Below, piece after piece: positions 12,301 through 23,772 of a stretch of 64,000 nt of DNA. The notes beneath the pieces were generated by a model, which made no database searches, had not been told where the DNA came from, and saw nothing but the letters and a program-made list of their open reading frames with translations. How positions within the stretch are numbered: the first letter of the stretch is position 1; each line of letters begins with the position of its first letter. Location: the NCBI GenBank assembly GCA_039111635.1, contig JBCAQO010000004.1:1798001-1862000 (forward strand), read 5' to 3'. Position numbers and translations under genes: made by a program. The DNA comes from Heterobasidion occidentale (taxonomy: Eukaryota; Basidiomycota; Agaricomycetes; Russulales; Bondarzewiaceae).

Positions 12301-12514
12301 TGAGGCGCTTCATGGCCTCGAGCTTTTCGCGGTCGCTGTTCGAGTCGAGTTGCTTGCGTATGTTACGCACTTTGTCCTCGCCAGTGTCAAAGTACGCAGC
12401 GCCGCCGCCGCGCGTGAGCGCAAGGTCTTTGGTGTGTTCGGAGAGGGTCTCCTGAAGGCGCATCCCCAGACGAGACGCATTTTCCGTCCATGAGTTCAGG
12501 TTGAGGCCAGACAT
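9323..12514 (-). CDS. APL6: AP-3 complex subunit beta
   Basis: This is the large beta adaptin of AP-3, which sorts cargo from Golgi/endosomes to the vacuole. The start at 12,514 gives [20 protein letters not shown], followed by [69 protein letters not shown] and [20 protein letters not shown], the classic adaptin N-terminal HEAT-repeat trunk. The C-terminus is a long Glu/Ser-rich acidic stretch (about 9,340-9,560), the AP-3 beta hinge, ending RLLDPRRYL. There is little or no ear domain, as in other fungal Apl6. About ten short introns. The 3' coding end has been copied to 4,903-5,190. Confidence 0.92.
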
Positions 12515-13768
12515 CGACGAGAGACTGCGAGGTCGGTGGGCGAGGCTCGCGGCTGCTGTGAGCGTCGACTCAGACGGGCCGCTCGGTGTCTGACGCGGGT
12601 CGGGCGTGGGAACGTCGCGTGAAGCACCGTTCGACGTCTGCTGTCCGACTCAGTCGTGTCCTTGCAACCTGAATTGTTCAATTTAAATCATCTAGCCACC
12701 CTATCCATACCCCACTTATGGATCGTGGACACAATTCGATGTCACCAGTGGGGCCATCCTTGTCGCAGCTATAGTAATGTCCATTCCTCACCAGCTGCTC
12801 GTGTAAACAAGCTTAACTTTCAGGTAATTGGACTGCGTCGACACGCCGTTTGCGACACCGGTCTCTTTTTCTTTCTTTCAACGTGTGAGACGGATTTGAT
12901 AGTTTGAAAGAATGCTTTCGTCACGGGGGCACATAGGCACTCGTGGTTTGTATACAACAAAGCAATGACGTTGCCAGGCATCGATGCCTCCCATAGGAAT
13001 ACAGAATCGTATCTTGCAGGGATCATGAATCGTACGTGTGCTCCTACAGTCAATACAGAGCATGTAACTTTGTGCCTACGGCCTGAAAAACCTCTCGACT
13101 ACTAACTCACAATCATAGAGCTTTAGAGTGATAGGTGCATTCGCCACACCATTGACTACGTTTTTATAGCATCTCCCAACTGCTCACAACCCACGCTTTT
13201 GTACGTCATAGGGCTGACTTGATCTCTCTCATTTGGAGCCTCACGCCATCGCCTCATCACGTATTATCCTCAACAGAGCACACGCGTGTTTCAATCGTGT
13301 CGCAGGGCCAGCGTAACTCTGTCCGAGCGACATGTCATTGAACGGCATCTGAGGGGTCGACCAGCCAGTAGATCCCGTTTGTAAGTCCCAACCTCTGTTC
13401 AGGATCTTTTGTCGCAAGGGCTTCACTCTCAGTCTCTAGGTCGAGCGGCGGTCACGCGGCCAAAAGGCATCTTTCACATACACGAGCCATCGTCCTCACC
13501 TAATAATCCGTGCCAAGCGGTTCTGTGCGCCTCGTGCCGTGCTGCTATGTACTGCCCGAGTGATATCTGGGGGAAGCTGGCAGAAGGCGAGGACAGGCAG
13601 GTGAAATTCAATTGCCTATTCCGTCCAAACCATCCTTCTCAAAGTCACGCTGTTCTTATAGCGAAGGGTAACTTTCGTCGAAGGCCTCTGCTCGCTGTGC
13701 GCGACGTCGACGGGACAGCGGTATAAAAAGGAGGCCAAAATGAAGCTTTATCGTCACCAAAGAGCGCT
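12515..13768. other. Divergent intergenic region of APL6 and the HMG-box gene
   Basis: About 1.25 kb with no credible gene. Its right end carries the promoter of the HMG-box gene, including a strong TATA box. A 105-codon frame at 13,409-13,726 has no recognisable content and overlaps the TATA box. Confidence 0.55.
13722..13730 (+). promoter_or_regulatory. TATA box of the HMG-box gene
   Basis: TATAAAAAG lies 39-47 bp upstream of the ATG at 13,769, a distance that leaves a very short 5' leader. Confidence 0.6.
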
Positions 13769-15157
13769 ATGTACTCTCCTTACCCCGCAAACGCGATTCC
13801 CTTCTCCTCCCAGGTTGTTTTCGAGACTCAGTACAGTGGTATTGAGGGATTCGAGAATGACGTCAATCATTCTTTCACCTTCACTCCCTCGCCAGGCATC
13901 CCCTTGTCTGCCTTCACATCTCTCCAGGTCTCCTCACCCTCAGAGCCATTTTCCCACGATCTCCAGTTGACCCACCCACCTTCCTCTGTTCCCTCTCCCG
14001 CCACTTCAGATGCTGCTACCCTCGTCTACTCACCGTCGTCGACCGTCTGTGATGCCTCGTCCCCCTCTCCCTCCCGCTCCGCACGCAAGACTACGAAGGC
14101 AAAGCGAGCGCCGAAGAAGGTCGGGCACAAGGCGTTGCCGCGGAATGACCCGAACCGAATCAAGCGTCCGCTGAATGCCTTCATGCTGTTCCGCCGCCAG
14201 TTCGTTGCGCGGAGGAGAGAGATGCTGGACATGATCGAGAAGGACCACCGGAAGCTCAGCGAGATGGCTGGTGAGATGTGGCGCGACATGACGATGGAGG
14301 AGAGGCGGCCATGGTTCGCGGCGTCGGAGGCGGAGAAGGTGGCGCACGACGAGAAGTACCCGGACTACAAGTTCACGCCTGTGTCTCGGGAGCGGAAGAA
14401 GCGCAGGACGAAGCGGAACGGGAAGGCAGAGGCTGAGAAGGTACAGGTGCTGGCGCGAATGATTCGGGAGGAGAGGCCGGAGGAGGAGATCATTGCGACG
14501 GCAATGCTGCACGACTATTACATCGCGAGCTTGGAGAGTGGAGACGAGTGCGAGGCGAGGGCCGTTGAGGCGGCCGAGCAACAGATCGATCTGTCGACTG
14601 TGAACGTGTTTGGATGTGAGCCCGAGAACTCTGGACCGAGCTCTGTGGGCGTCACTGTCGACGTCGAGACTGCAGCCTTCACCGAGTCGATGGTTCTTTC
14701 GGACTTTACAGCTGCATCAATTGAATGTACCTCCTGGACCCATGATGTGTACTTGGTGCGTCGTTTTTGCCTTGACATCTCATTGGTCGATTTTCTCATA
14801 GCCCGCTAGCCCACTATAGACGCTGCTTACCCTGAATGCGCCGACCTCTCGTCTGGGGTCTTCGATATTGCGCCTGCGCCGGCCTATCCCTTGTCTATGA
14901 CGACCACGCAGCCACTGCCCGAGACATCATTCTACACCTTCACCCCTTCGTATGGGAACGAACAGCAGAGCCATGATCTATCGACCTCGGTCTCAAATTG
15001 CCCTGAGCTCGAACTTGAGCTTGAGGGTCTGGTTCTCGAGGACTATTTGAACGAGCTGTCTCAATACGACATGACGACGGTGAACACAGTAGAGTCTTCG
15101 GCTTCGAGATATCTTGGGCAATTCCAGCCCTACAGTGGATGGGATATCAGCAACTGA
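13769..15157 (+). CDS. HMG-box transcription factor (MATA_HMG/SOX-type)
   Basis: This is a sequence-specific DNA-binding regulator. Two exons, 13,769-14,755 and 14,810-15,157, with a 54-nt intron (GTGCGT..CTAG) give 444 residues. A Ser/Pro-rich N-terminus and a basic stretch (RKTTKAKRAPKKVGHKALPR) precede one HMG box at about residues 128-200. The box shows RIKRPLNAFMLFRRQF, KLSEMAGEMWRDM and EERRPWFAASEAEK, then a basic extension (RERKKRRTKRNGK). The C-terminal half is acidic (ELELELEGLVLEDYL), a plausible activation domain. Such proteins in mushroom fungi include mating and fruiting regulators, but I cannot assign this one to a named orthologue. It does not sit beside pheromone, receptor or HD1/HD2 genes, so there is no sign of a mating locus. 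Confidence 0.88.
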
Positions 15158-15450
15158 CTCTAATGTTCTCCGTTGACTTGCACCATTTCGCTCTAATCCC
15201 TCTCGTCATGTACTCTATATGTATTCCTCGTGGACGATCGTCCAACTGGTAGCTGCTGTAGCCTTATGATTCCTTCTTTACCTTCCTTGTACGTTTGCTC
15301 AATAAATTCGACCTATACTCCCCACCTCTTCTTGAAACGAGAATCCTCAGCCGCCGGTGTTTTTCCCCACCGACGCTCGATGTCCGAGCAAAGAGTACAT
15401 ATTCTCTGTGTGCTTTCTGAGCGGTGCTACGTGTACATGGACCAAGCTGG

Positions 15451-16562
15451 TTACCCCCATCGTGCGATATCAGGTATTTCGGATATCACTCCATTGGGTA
15501 GTCCCTCTAACAACTCTTCTAAAGTGTTAAGATGTTGCTCGTCGATCTTATGTTGTTTGAAAATTGTTTTGTCCGCCATCTCGAAGTCAATCAGGCGCCA
15601 TCCGTAAACCTTGGACGTATATGGTGAAGGCAAGCTCGCTATGCCGCCCATCTGCGGATCCGAATCCGGCGCTCGAAGGATGTTGTACCAGCGAATTTAC
15701 TCATAATTCAAGATTCCGAATACGAGAGCTCGTGGTAGAGACTTTTCACCTCATTTCTGTGGGTAGGGTTATATGAGAATGTCAGTATGCGCGGACAACA
15801 CATGAGATTTGGAGATTTGGCATGTCACACTCAAACTCACGTGAGATCATCGCTCATGGGCTCATTGATCGGCAGCTTCCCACGCAGCTTTTCCAAGACA
15901 AGCACGTAAAGTGTTTCATGCTCGCTGAGAAGGGCTCGGAGTCGGGAATCCAACAGAGGGTCTCGCCAGTTCAGGGATGGCCTAAAATCAGCATCGCTGG
16001 CTGACTTATGATTCCACGGGCGAAGGAGGGACTGCTGCGCGGTGGGTATCTTTGCGGAGAAGAGACCGTAGCATCGCGGGACAGCAACGCCTTGTAGACA
16101 CTCCATATCCTCGTAGAACCAGGCCTCACGAGCAAGGTTGGCACAACGCTGTTGTCTACCCATCTTCAGCACCAACTGTGGAAGCCTGTAACCGTCTTCA
16201 CTCGGCAGAGCTTGAATTGGGACCTCTGCCCCATCAGGACCTCGCACTTCTTGGGATTTAGTCCCATATACCACGCCACTACTTCCGTTACCAACACTCT
16301 CATCGAGGACACAAGACAGTGTGAGGTTGCCGTCAGGAGGTAGTGCTGACGGTGGGCACTGTGGCGGTTCCCGTTCAGGGAGATACATCGACGGTAAAAG
16401 AACTTCCGGTCCGAGGGTTGGATATGGATGAACAAGATTGGACCGCTCTTCCTTCTTGATACGACGAAGCGTTATGGGGGTTCCGTCTTCGCCTTTGATG
16501 GCGCCAGTGATGATGAGAACATCGATAGCATTTGTGGGCTGGACTCCAACGAGTGAGTGCAT
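15451..16562 (-). pseudogene. Decayed kinase-like protein gene
   Basis: The first exon from ATG 16,562 (MHSLVGVQPTNAIDVLIITG) reads well. It contains VGNGSSGVVYGTK (glycine-loop-like), LPQLVLKMGRQQRCANLAREAWFYEDMECLQG (Lys and helix-C-like part) and LYVLVLEKLRGKLP, matching kinase-like proteins common in Agaricomycetes. After an intron (about 15,755-15,838) the frame reads EVKSLYHELSY, then a one-base shift near 15,720 is needed to continue as GILNYE. A TAA at 15,697-15,699 then stands where the catalytic-loop Asp is expected, before IRWYNILRAPDSD. The rest is intact (YGWRLIDFEMADK, the Mg-loop region) and ends at 15,451. Two lesions together support a pseudogene. A 50-nt intron starting at the TAA could hide the stop but would remove the conserved IRWYNIL. 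Confidence 0.72.
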
Positions 16563-17474
16563 CGCAATAATTTGAGTATGATGATTGTTTTACCGAAAGA
16601 TGTTCAGTCTGAGACATTTGCGCAATTGTTTTGAGTGTGTGGGGTTGAAAGCGCAGTAGAAATGGTTTTAGGTGGAGACTGACGTGTATCAAGGTTTTAT
16701 ATATCCGAAATACACTGTGATTGTTAGACGCTCCGGTGTGCCCTGTTATCATACAGTGATGACCATGAATCTACGTCCAGGGTCGGATACGGATACGATA
16801 CTCAGTGTTTAAAGGCATAGAGGAATCTAGGTGGGTGAACTGTGGGTGATGATCGATGATCGATGATCAATGATCAATTATCATCACCAGTAGATGCCAA
16901 TTTCTCCGCTTGTTATAGCTTGTTATCCGCTCCCGCGCTGTCTGGATCTCAATTTCAACGCTCCGATCAAGTCCTCTTTTCCGAAGCTCGATGATTCTGG
17001 CTGGAATAACAAGGAGTGAAAACAGATGAAAACAGCGCCCGCTGCGGCAACATCTCACTGCAATTAGTACTGGCCAAGGTTACTGTCTCATTCTCATTAG
17101 CGCAGCCTGGCGGAATGTGAGACCAACTTTCGCCAATATACCATACAGCACAACAGGGCTCAACGTTCAACGCTTCCCACGCGTACCCCGTCCAACTGAG
17201 CATCAGTACAGGCTGTGACTTAGCATCGCTGTCCACTCGCTGTCCTTATTCCTTATAGTTTTGCCAGGTCAGTGTCTGTATTTTGATATCGGCTCATCTA
17301 AGTCTCTAATACCCTGTAATCCGCAGAATATGTCAATAAAATGCAGTCTAGTCAGCTCATCATAATTGTAATGTACAAAGACGAAGCCTGTCATTATAAC
17401 CAGGATAAAATGGGTCTACCGAGGACGGGGGGATACTAGCATCACATCCTTTTACCCATTTTCCACACTTGAGC
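16563..17474. other. Intergenic with a heptamer repeat
   Basis: AT-richer spacer. The only structure I can point to is the GATGATC repeat at 16,845-16,888. A minus-strand frame at 16,967-17,236 (containing WTGYAWEALNVEPCC) and a neighbouring one at 16,867-17,058 could be remnants of a small gene, but I cannot join or identify them. Confidence 0.4.
16845..16888. repeat. Degenerate GATGATC tandem repeat within a short inverted repeat
   Basis: Three exact GATGATC units (16,848-16,868) are followed by two degenerate ones. The whole is framed by GGTGATGAT (16,845-16,853) and ATCATCACC (16,880-16,888), so the strand could fold back on itself. Confidence 0.7.
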
Positions 17475-18839
17475 ATGGCTAACGACTTGCAACAACCAGG
17501 TTACCCGTGCCTTATCCACCCTACAGACTTTATCGCTGGTTGGGGATATGAACGACTCCCCTTTACTAACTTGGGGCAAATCAAGGACTCAACCAGGTCC
17601 CTGCTCCCCTTAACAATTTCATCCCTTACCCACCACCTATTACTCGTTTTGAGAATGGCCAGGCTATCCACGAGATTGTTGGTCATCTTCGGATGCACGA
17701 CCTTGTGATGGCGCCCCGGCACACGTCAGACAGCAAGACCAATGTTCGACAATCTCTTCAAGACATACCCTTCGAGGTGCAGGTTCACAGAATCAGGTTC
17801 TCGTATGTGATGTGGGACAGAGTGAGTGAGTATGCATTAGGCCCACAACAACAGCTCCGAGACATCACTCCACGAATGGGGCCATCATACAGCAACAAAC
17901 CAGCAAATCCCCTGCCTAACATTCATCAGCTTCCACCAGTTGAACGATCTTGGACGCATGGATTTCCACTTCCGACTGTTCAGCAGCAAGTACCCCATGC
18001 TTTTCGTGCAGGCGTTTGGCTCCAAAGTCATCTGCTTCGGAATGCCAGATTGACCAACAGCGAGACCAAAAATCAAGACTATTTTTTTATGCTGATGCTT
18101 GAGTACATCAATATCATGTTAGCGGTGCATATTCTAAATGTCCGATGTTTAGATAACAATTCTCAACGAGACACTCATTCATCTCAGTTTCGTTTTCCCT
18201 CTGAGATCAGTCACCCCTCTTGGGAACGAGCATGTTTCCGTGACCATATTGAAAACGCACCCGGCGGCTACGACTCCATGGCAGGCCTACCTGATTTTCT
18301 GTTACAAGCACCTGGGGGACAAAACGTACACTATGCTTTTGGGGAGGTCAAGACTGCGTGGGCTTACTCTAATAACTGTTTTCACAAAATCTTTCAAATG
18401 GTGGCAGAGCAAGAAAACCCCGGGCATTTCCCATGGGAAGTTAAATCAGCCCAGACCGCGATAGTAAAGCAGGTGAGTCTCGGCATCAATATTTGGGTTT
18501 TCGATGATTTCTCAGCTTCAAATGGAGATCTGGTCCGAAGTCTGCCTTTACGGTGCCGAAATGGGACTGTGGACCAACGGCAAGATCATTTGCATGGTCA
18601 TGAAGACTGGCCCCAATGAGCTTACATTCTCATACACAAAGGACTGGGATGACCCCGATCTGCACGTCGCATTGGCTGGCTTCAGCTTTGCGGCTTCCAA
18701 TGCGGCCTCGGAAGGTCTGACAATTGAAGGGATCATCGATAATCTCTGTCCGCCCGCATCCAGGGAAATCCCTAACGCACAGCTAGGGATAGGTGGACAG
18801 CACCATGGTGGAGAGGCCTTGATGGCTGAAGCCCAGTGA
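17475..18839 (+). CDS. Probable PD-(D/E)XK nuclease-superfamily protein
   Basis: The start at 17,475 reads MANDLQQP. An intron at about 17,498-17,583, with a good CTAAC branch site near 17,570, joins it to GLNQVPAPLNNFIPYPPP and a long exon ending VKSAQTAIVKQ. A second intron (GTGAGT..CTCAG, about 18,474-18,518) leads to LQMEIWSEVCLYGAEMGLW. The core GLPDFLLQAPGGQNVHYAFGEVK shows an Asp, then a strand with E-x-K, followed by a helix with Gln (SAQTAIVKQ). This is the layout of PD-(D/E)XK domains in expanded fungal families. The last part, WTNGKIICMVMKTG to ALAGFSF, forms strands after the core. Its substrate is unknown. A degenerate paralogous 3' part lies 550 bp downstream. Confidence 0.6.
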
Positions 18840-19389
18840 AATTCATCCCGTGTAGTCAGATCAAATGAGAGCAAACAAGTACATCAGGAATCTGGCTAAC
18901 GACTTCAGGAAATTGGAAGGGCACGGAGGTACCCGACACTCGGACGAGACGGATCAGACAAGAATAATAGGACAATGGTGTGGGACTGCAGCGAGACGAT
19001 ACAGAGGAGCGGTTTGCCTCTGCCTCGACTGAGTTTTCACTGGGGAATTCAAGCCCGTTGTACATCCGTCTGTTGCTGTTCCGATTCCTTGCAGTTTGGG
19101 TTAGCGCATATATTGAAAACTATGACATCAGCCTGTCTGAGCCTCGAACACGTTGTGGTATTCTCAGATCATTCGGCTGAAACAGGGTTTCCTATAAGTC
19201 AGTCTATCAGAATCGGGACGCATCAGGTTCAAGCTATCAAGCCTGTACCAGGATAAATGGCCTCGTCGAGGTTGGGGCCTAGCCAGAAACTCACATCCCC
19301 TCGCCGATACCCAACCCTCCAAGAATGGAACAACCAGATTACTGGGGCCTCACCCACAAACACCCTGCGATATCCAAGCAGGCAAGTCT
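18840..19389. other. Spacer between the nuclease-like gene and its paralogous fragment
   Basis: I could not find a readable counterpart of the PD-(D/E)XK core here, so the downstream paralogous fragment lacks its 5' half. Confidence 0.4.
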
Positions 19390-19749
19390 TCCTGGCCATC
19401 CACCCTTCGCGTGTGCAACCACGCAGCCCAAACCCAAACTCTGAAGCTCCTGTCCGCACTCTCTCTCCCCGGCCCCAAAACAGAAATATGGATCGACGGC
19501 AATGTTTTTAGCGTGGCCACGAAGACAGGCACCGACGAGCTCGTGTTCTCATCTCCGATGCCCCGGAATGACCATACCCGCGTCCTGGCTGGTCTTAGTC
19601 GCAGCTTCGCTGCCCCACCGGGCCGCACGATCAAGTGGACGGTCGACAACAACCGTCCGCCCGAATCGAGCGAAGCCCCCGACGCACAGCTACGAACAGG
19701 CAGAGAGCACCATAGTCAGGCAGTCTCGTCTCAGCAAGAACAACTCCTG
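19390..19749 (+). pseudogene. Paralogous fragment of the PD-(D/E)XK-like gene (3' part)
   Basis: The translation LPGPKTEIWIDGNVFSVATK, then TGTDELVF, RVLAGLSRSFA, TVDNNRPPESSEAPDAQL and EHHSQAV aligns in order with the last exon of the gene ending at 18,839 (MGLWTNGKIICMVMK, TGPNELTF, HVALAGFSFA, IIDNLCPPASREIPNAQL, QHHGGEA). Similarity stops near 19,750, where the first copy has its stop; here the frame runs on. There is no in-frame ATG just upstream and no core domain. A truncated tandem paralogue is the simplest reading; it could instead be the tail of a longer gene with unseen exons. Confidence 0.55.
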
Positions 19750-20638
19750 ATGACTCGTGGCGGAGGAAACGAGAAGCAAGCGCGGGTAGCGCATGCCAAG
19801 GGTCGGACGTTGACCGTCGAGGTCGGGGAGCGAGGTAGACATCGTCAGTCAGTCGCGTCTGTCCTCCTACATGATCAAATTCCCAATGACACACGCAAAA
19901 AAAATCGTCGCTTTGCCAGCGGGCACGGTTACTACGGTACTCACAGAAAGGCCCCGCGACTCCCCACGTCGACGCAACGCGCAACTCCGCGTGCTTCCCG
20001 AGCGGCACAAGAACAGTCTTGCGATCACCCCGACGGCACGATATCACCAAGGCGGCCTCAACATCGACTTGTCCGCCCACCCAAAGTCGACCCTGCGCCA
20101 TCCACAGACCTCGGACGCTGCATGGCGATGGCAAGCCTGCCTGCGGGTCTGGATCCGGCGCGGCGCACAGGATATCATGCCAGCGGATCTGATACCTGTA
20201 CCTGTGCCCGTGGACCTCATACCGCTCCAAGATCCCGAGGTACGTGAGCTCGTGGTAAGTTACCAGTAGAGGAGGCCCTTCAGCTCGCTCCTGTGTGCAG
20301 AGAAAGCGCCGTCGTGATCTCGGTGAAATCCACGAGTCACCCTGCAGCCCACCTTAGATCCAAGCATATGAGCCTCCAAGCATTCGAATCTCGAGGGACC
20401 CGCAGCGCTGACACGCACGCACGCACCAAGATCACCCACAGCCGCAGCCGCAGCCGCACCCACAAGAAAAAAAAGAGGATAATAAGCGTATTATAGAACG
20501 AGCCACATACATCCCATATCCGTATCTATAACCTGTCCTTTCCCCCTCGTCTCCTCTACTCTCCTCTACTGTGTTCCTCCTCTGGGAAAGAAACACAAAG
20601 ACGCGCCGGACGAGAAGCGCGCGGGCGCGGGCGCGCGC
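19750..20638. other. Region of ambiguous coding content 3' of CIT1
   Basis: A minus-strand frame open from 20,230 to 19,631 (with no ATG; contains VLVPLGKHAELRVASTWG and PFCEYRS) and a plus-strand frame from ATG 19,871 (MIKFPMTHAKK) overlap. Neither is identifiable, although the minus frame has a more protein-like composition. A GCAGCC hexamer repeat at about 20,437-20,460 and A-rich runs near 20,465 belong to the 3' flank of CIT1. Confidence 0.35.
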
Positions 20639-22667
20639 TCAGTTCTTGTCCGCGAACATTTTGTTGATCGCCTCGGTCGAGTACGACTTGGGGCGCTCCA
20701 GGGCTGTGCGAAGGGGCAAAAGGCGCGGACAGGAGCGCGGTCAGCGTCAGGTCGGGTCGGGTCCGAAAAGCAAGCAAATAAATAAGCGAGCAAGCGCGCG
20801 AGCGAGTCGGTCGCGAAGCGCGGAACAGCACCCCCCGAAACGCGAGAGAAACGCGCGCCGGGTCCAAAGCCAAAAAAACAAGACGAAACAAAGAGAAAAA
20901 AGGGGGAGAAGCAGGAGAGACACTCACGAGCGCCGAGCGCGCGGTCCCAGATGAGCTGCGCGGCGACGCCGAACGCGCGCGAGACGCCGAAGAGCACGGT
21001 GTAGTACTGCATCTGGTCGAGGCCGTAGTGCGTGAGCAGCGCGCCCGAGTGCGCGTCCACGTTCGGCCACGGGTTCTTCGCCTTGCCCGCCTCGAGCAGG
21101 ATGTCCGGCACGAGCTTGTACACCTGCGCGACGAGCTTGAACAGCTTGTCCTCCGGCAGGTGCTTCAGCGCGAACTCGCGCTGCGCGACGTAGCGCGGGT
21201 CCGTCTTGCGCAGCACCGCGTGCCCGTAGCCCGGCACGACCTGGCCCGCGCGCAGCGTCGCCCAGACGTACTCGCGCACCGCCGCGTCGTCCGCGTCCGC
21301 GCCGAGCTGCGCCTGCATCTTCGTCAGCCACACGAGCACCTCCTGGTTCGCGAGCCCGTGCAGCGGACCCGCGAGCCCGTTGAGCGCGGCCGCGTACGAG
21401 AGGAAGGGGTCCGAGAGCGCGGAGCCGACGAGCTTGCCCGTGTGCGCGGAGACGTTGCCGCCCTCGTGGTCGCTGTGCGTGCGTGCGTGCGTCAGTGCGT
21501 GCGTGCAGTAAGAAACGAAGCGACGCGGGCGCGCTCACCTGTGGATGGTGATGTAGAGGCGCATGAGCTCGACAAAGGCGGGGTTCTCGCCAAAGCCGAG
21601 GAGAGTGGCGAGGTTGTGGGAGTAGTCCTTCTGTAGGTCGATCGGCGGGAGCTTGCCCTGGCCGTAGACGTTGCGGTAGATGCGGCCCGCGATGTTGGGC
21701 AGCTTCGCGATGCTGGGCGGACGGGGTCAGAGGGGGGTTACGGAAGAGGGAGAGCGAGTGCGCTCACAGGTCCATCGAGTCCTCAAAGACGGGGCCCCAG
21801 TAGTCGCGCTTGTTGATGCCCTCGGCGTAAGCCTTGGCAAAGGCCGAGTTGTGGTTGAGCTGTGGGGGAGACGGGTGAGCGAGCGCACGGCAGATAGCGG
21901 GAGGGGGGGCGCGTGCGTACGGCGGTGACGGCGAGGGAGAACTGGCTCATGGGGTGGAGGGTCGGGGGGCACCTGTCGAGGATCTCCTCGACGAAGTCGG
22001 GGATGGCGGCGCGGGCGGCCCAGTCGCGGGAGAGGCCGGCGACCTGCTCCTGGGTGGGGATCTCGCCGGTGACGAGGAGCCAGAAGAGGCCCTCGGGGAG
22101 GGGCTCTGAGCCGCCGGGGGCCTTGGGGAGCAGGTCCTGGATCTCGGGGATGGTCTTGCCGCGGAAGCGGATGCCTTCCTCTGTGGGGTGGGTGGGGTGA
22201 GGTGAGGTGAGGCGAGGGAGAGGGGAGGAGAAGAACGAACCGGGGTCGAGGACGGAGCCTTCCCAGATGAGAGCGGGAAGGCCGCGCATGCCGCTGGAGG
22301 GGGGTATGTGAATGAAAGCACGCGGCGAGGCGTGCGAGTGGAGGACGCACCCATAGAGCTGGTCGACGAGGACGGGGCCGAAGGATTTTTTGCCGTGGGC
22401 TACGCGGGCAGCCTTGACCTGTGTAGAAGCGGGGTGAGTGAGACGTCGGTGGGTCAGGGCAGAGCACGCAACTGATTCCTGGGCGGCGGGGATGAGCTGT
22501 GCGAGGCGGTCCTTGAGGGTGGGCTGGCTGGCAGCGGAAGAGGCAAAGCGGGCCGAGCGGGCGACGGGCGACAGGGACTGAATGGGCAGGCGTGGGCGTG
22601 GGCGTGAGGACTACAACGGTGAGGACGTGCGCACCTTTTTGAGAACGGAGCGGATGGGAGCGGCCAT
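20639..22667 (-). CDS. CIT1: Mitochondrial citrate synthase
   Basis: It condenses acetyl-CoA and oxaloacetate in the first step of the TCA cycle. The start at 22,667 gives [11 protein letters not shown], then [15 protein letters not shown], a good mitochondrial presequence. Mature-enzyme motifs follow in order: [89 protein letters not shown] (active-site His) and [17 protein letters not shown] (active-site His and substrate Arg). The end is [20 protein letters not shown]. About eight introns are present. The last, about 20,704-20,927, is some 220 nt, longer than usual here, and another contains a TGCG repeat. Head-to-head with TRM8, 127 bp apart. Confidence 0.96.
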
Positions 22668-22794
22668 GGCGTGGGCTGGGAGGGACTGGACTGGGCGAGA
22701 GACGGGAGAGGTGGAGAGAGCGGCTGACCCGGCGACGGTTTTTTAAACGGGCGCGGGAACGGGAAGGCCCGGGTCCCTCTCTTACTCCATCAAC
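22668..22794. promoter_or_regulatory. Divergent promoter CIT1 / TRM8
   Basis: Only 127 bp separate the two ATGs, so both transcripts must start in this GC-rich stretch. A TTTTTTAAA run near 22,738-22,746 is the only AT-rich element. Confidence 0.6.
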
Positions 22795-23749
<955 letters not shown>

Positions 23750-23772
23750 GCGTAGATGTATCCCTGTGTATC

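Noticed and set aside
13409..13726. 105-codon plus-strand frame before the HMG-box gene
   Set aside because: No recognisable content, and it overlaps the TATA box of the downstream gene.
13769..15157. Mating-type locus call for the HMG-box gene (and for the homeodomain gene at 54,713)
   Set aside because: Basidiomycete mating loci carry paired HD1/HD2 genes or pheromone/receptor genes; neither is present.
20380..20420. tRNA-like TTCGAATC motif
   Set aside because: No acceptor stem or anticodon arm can be placed around it.
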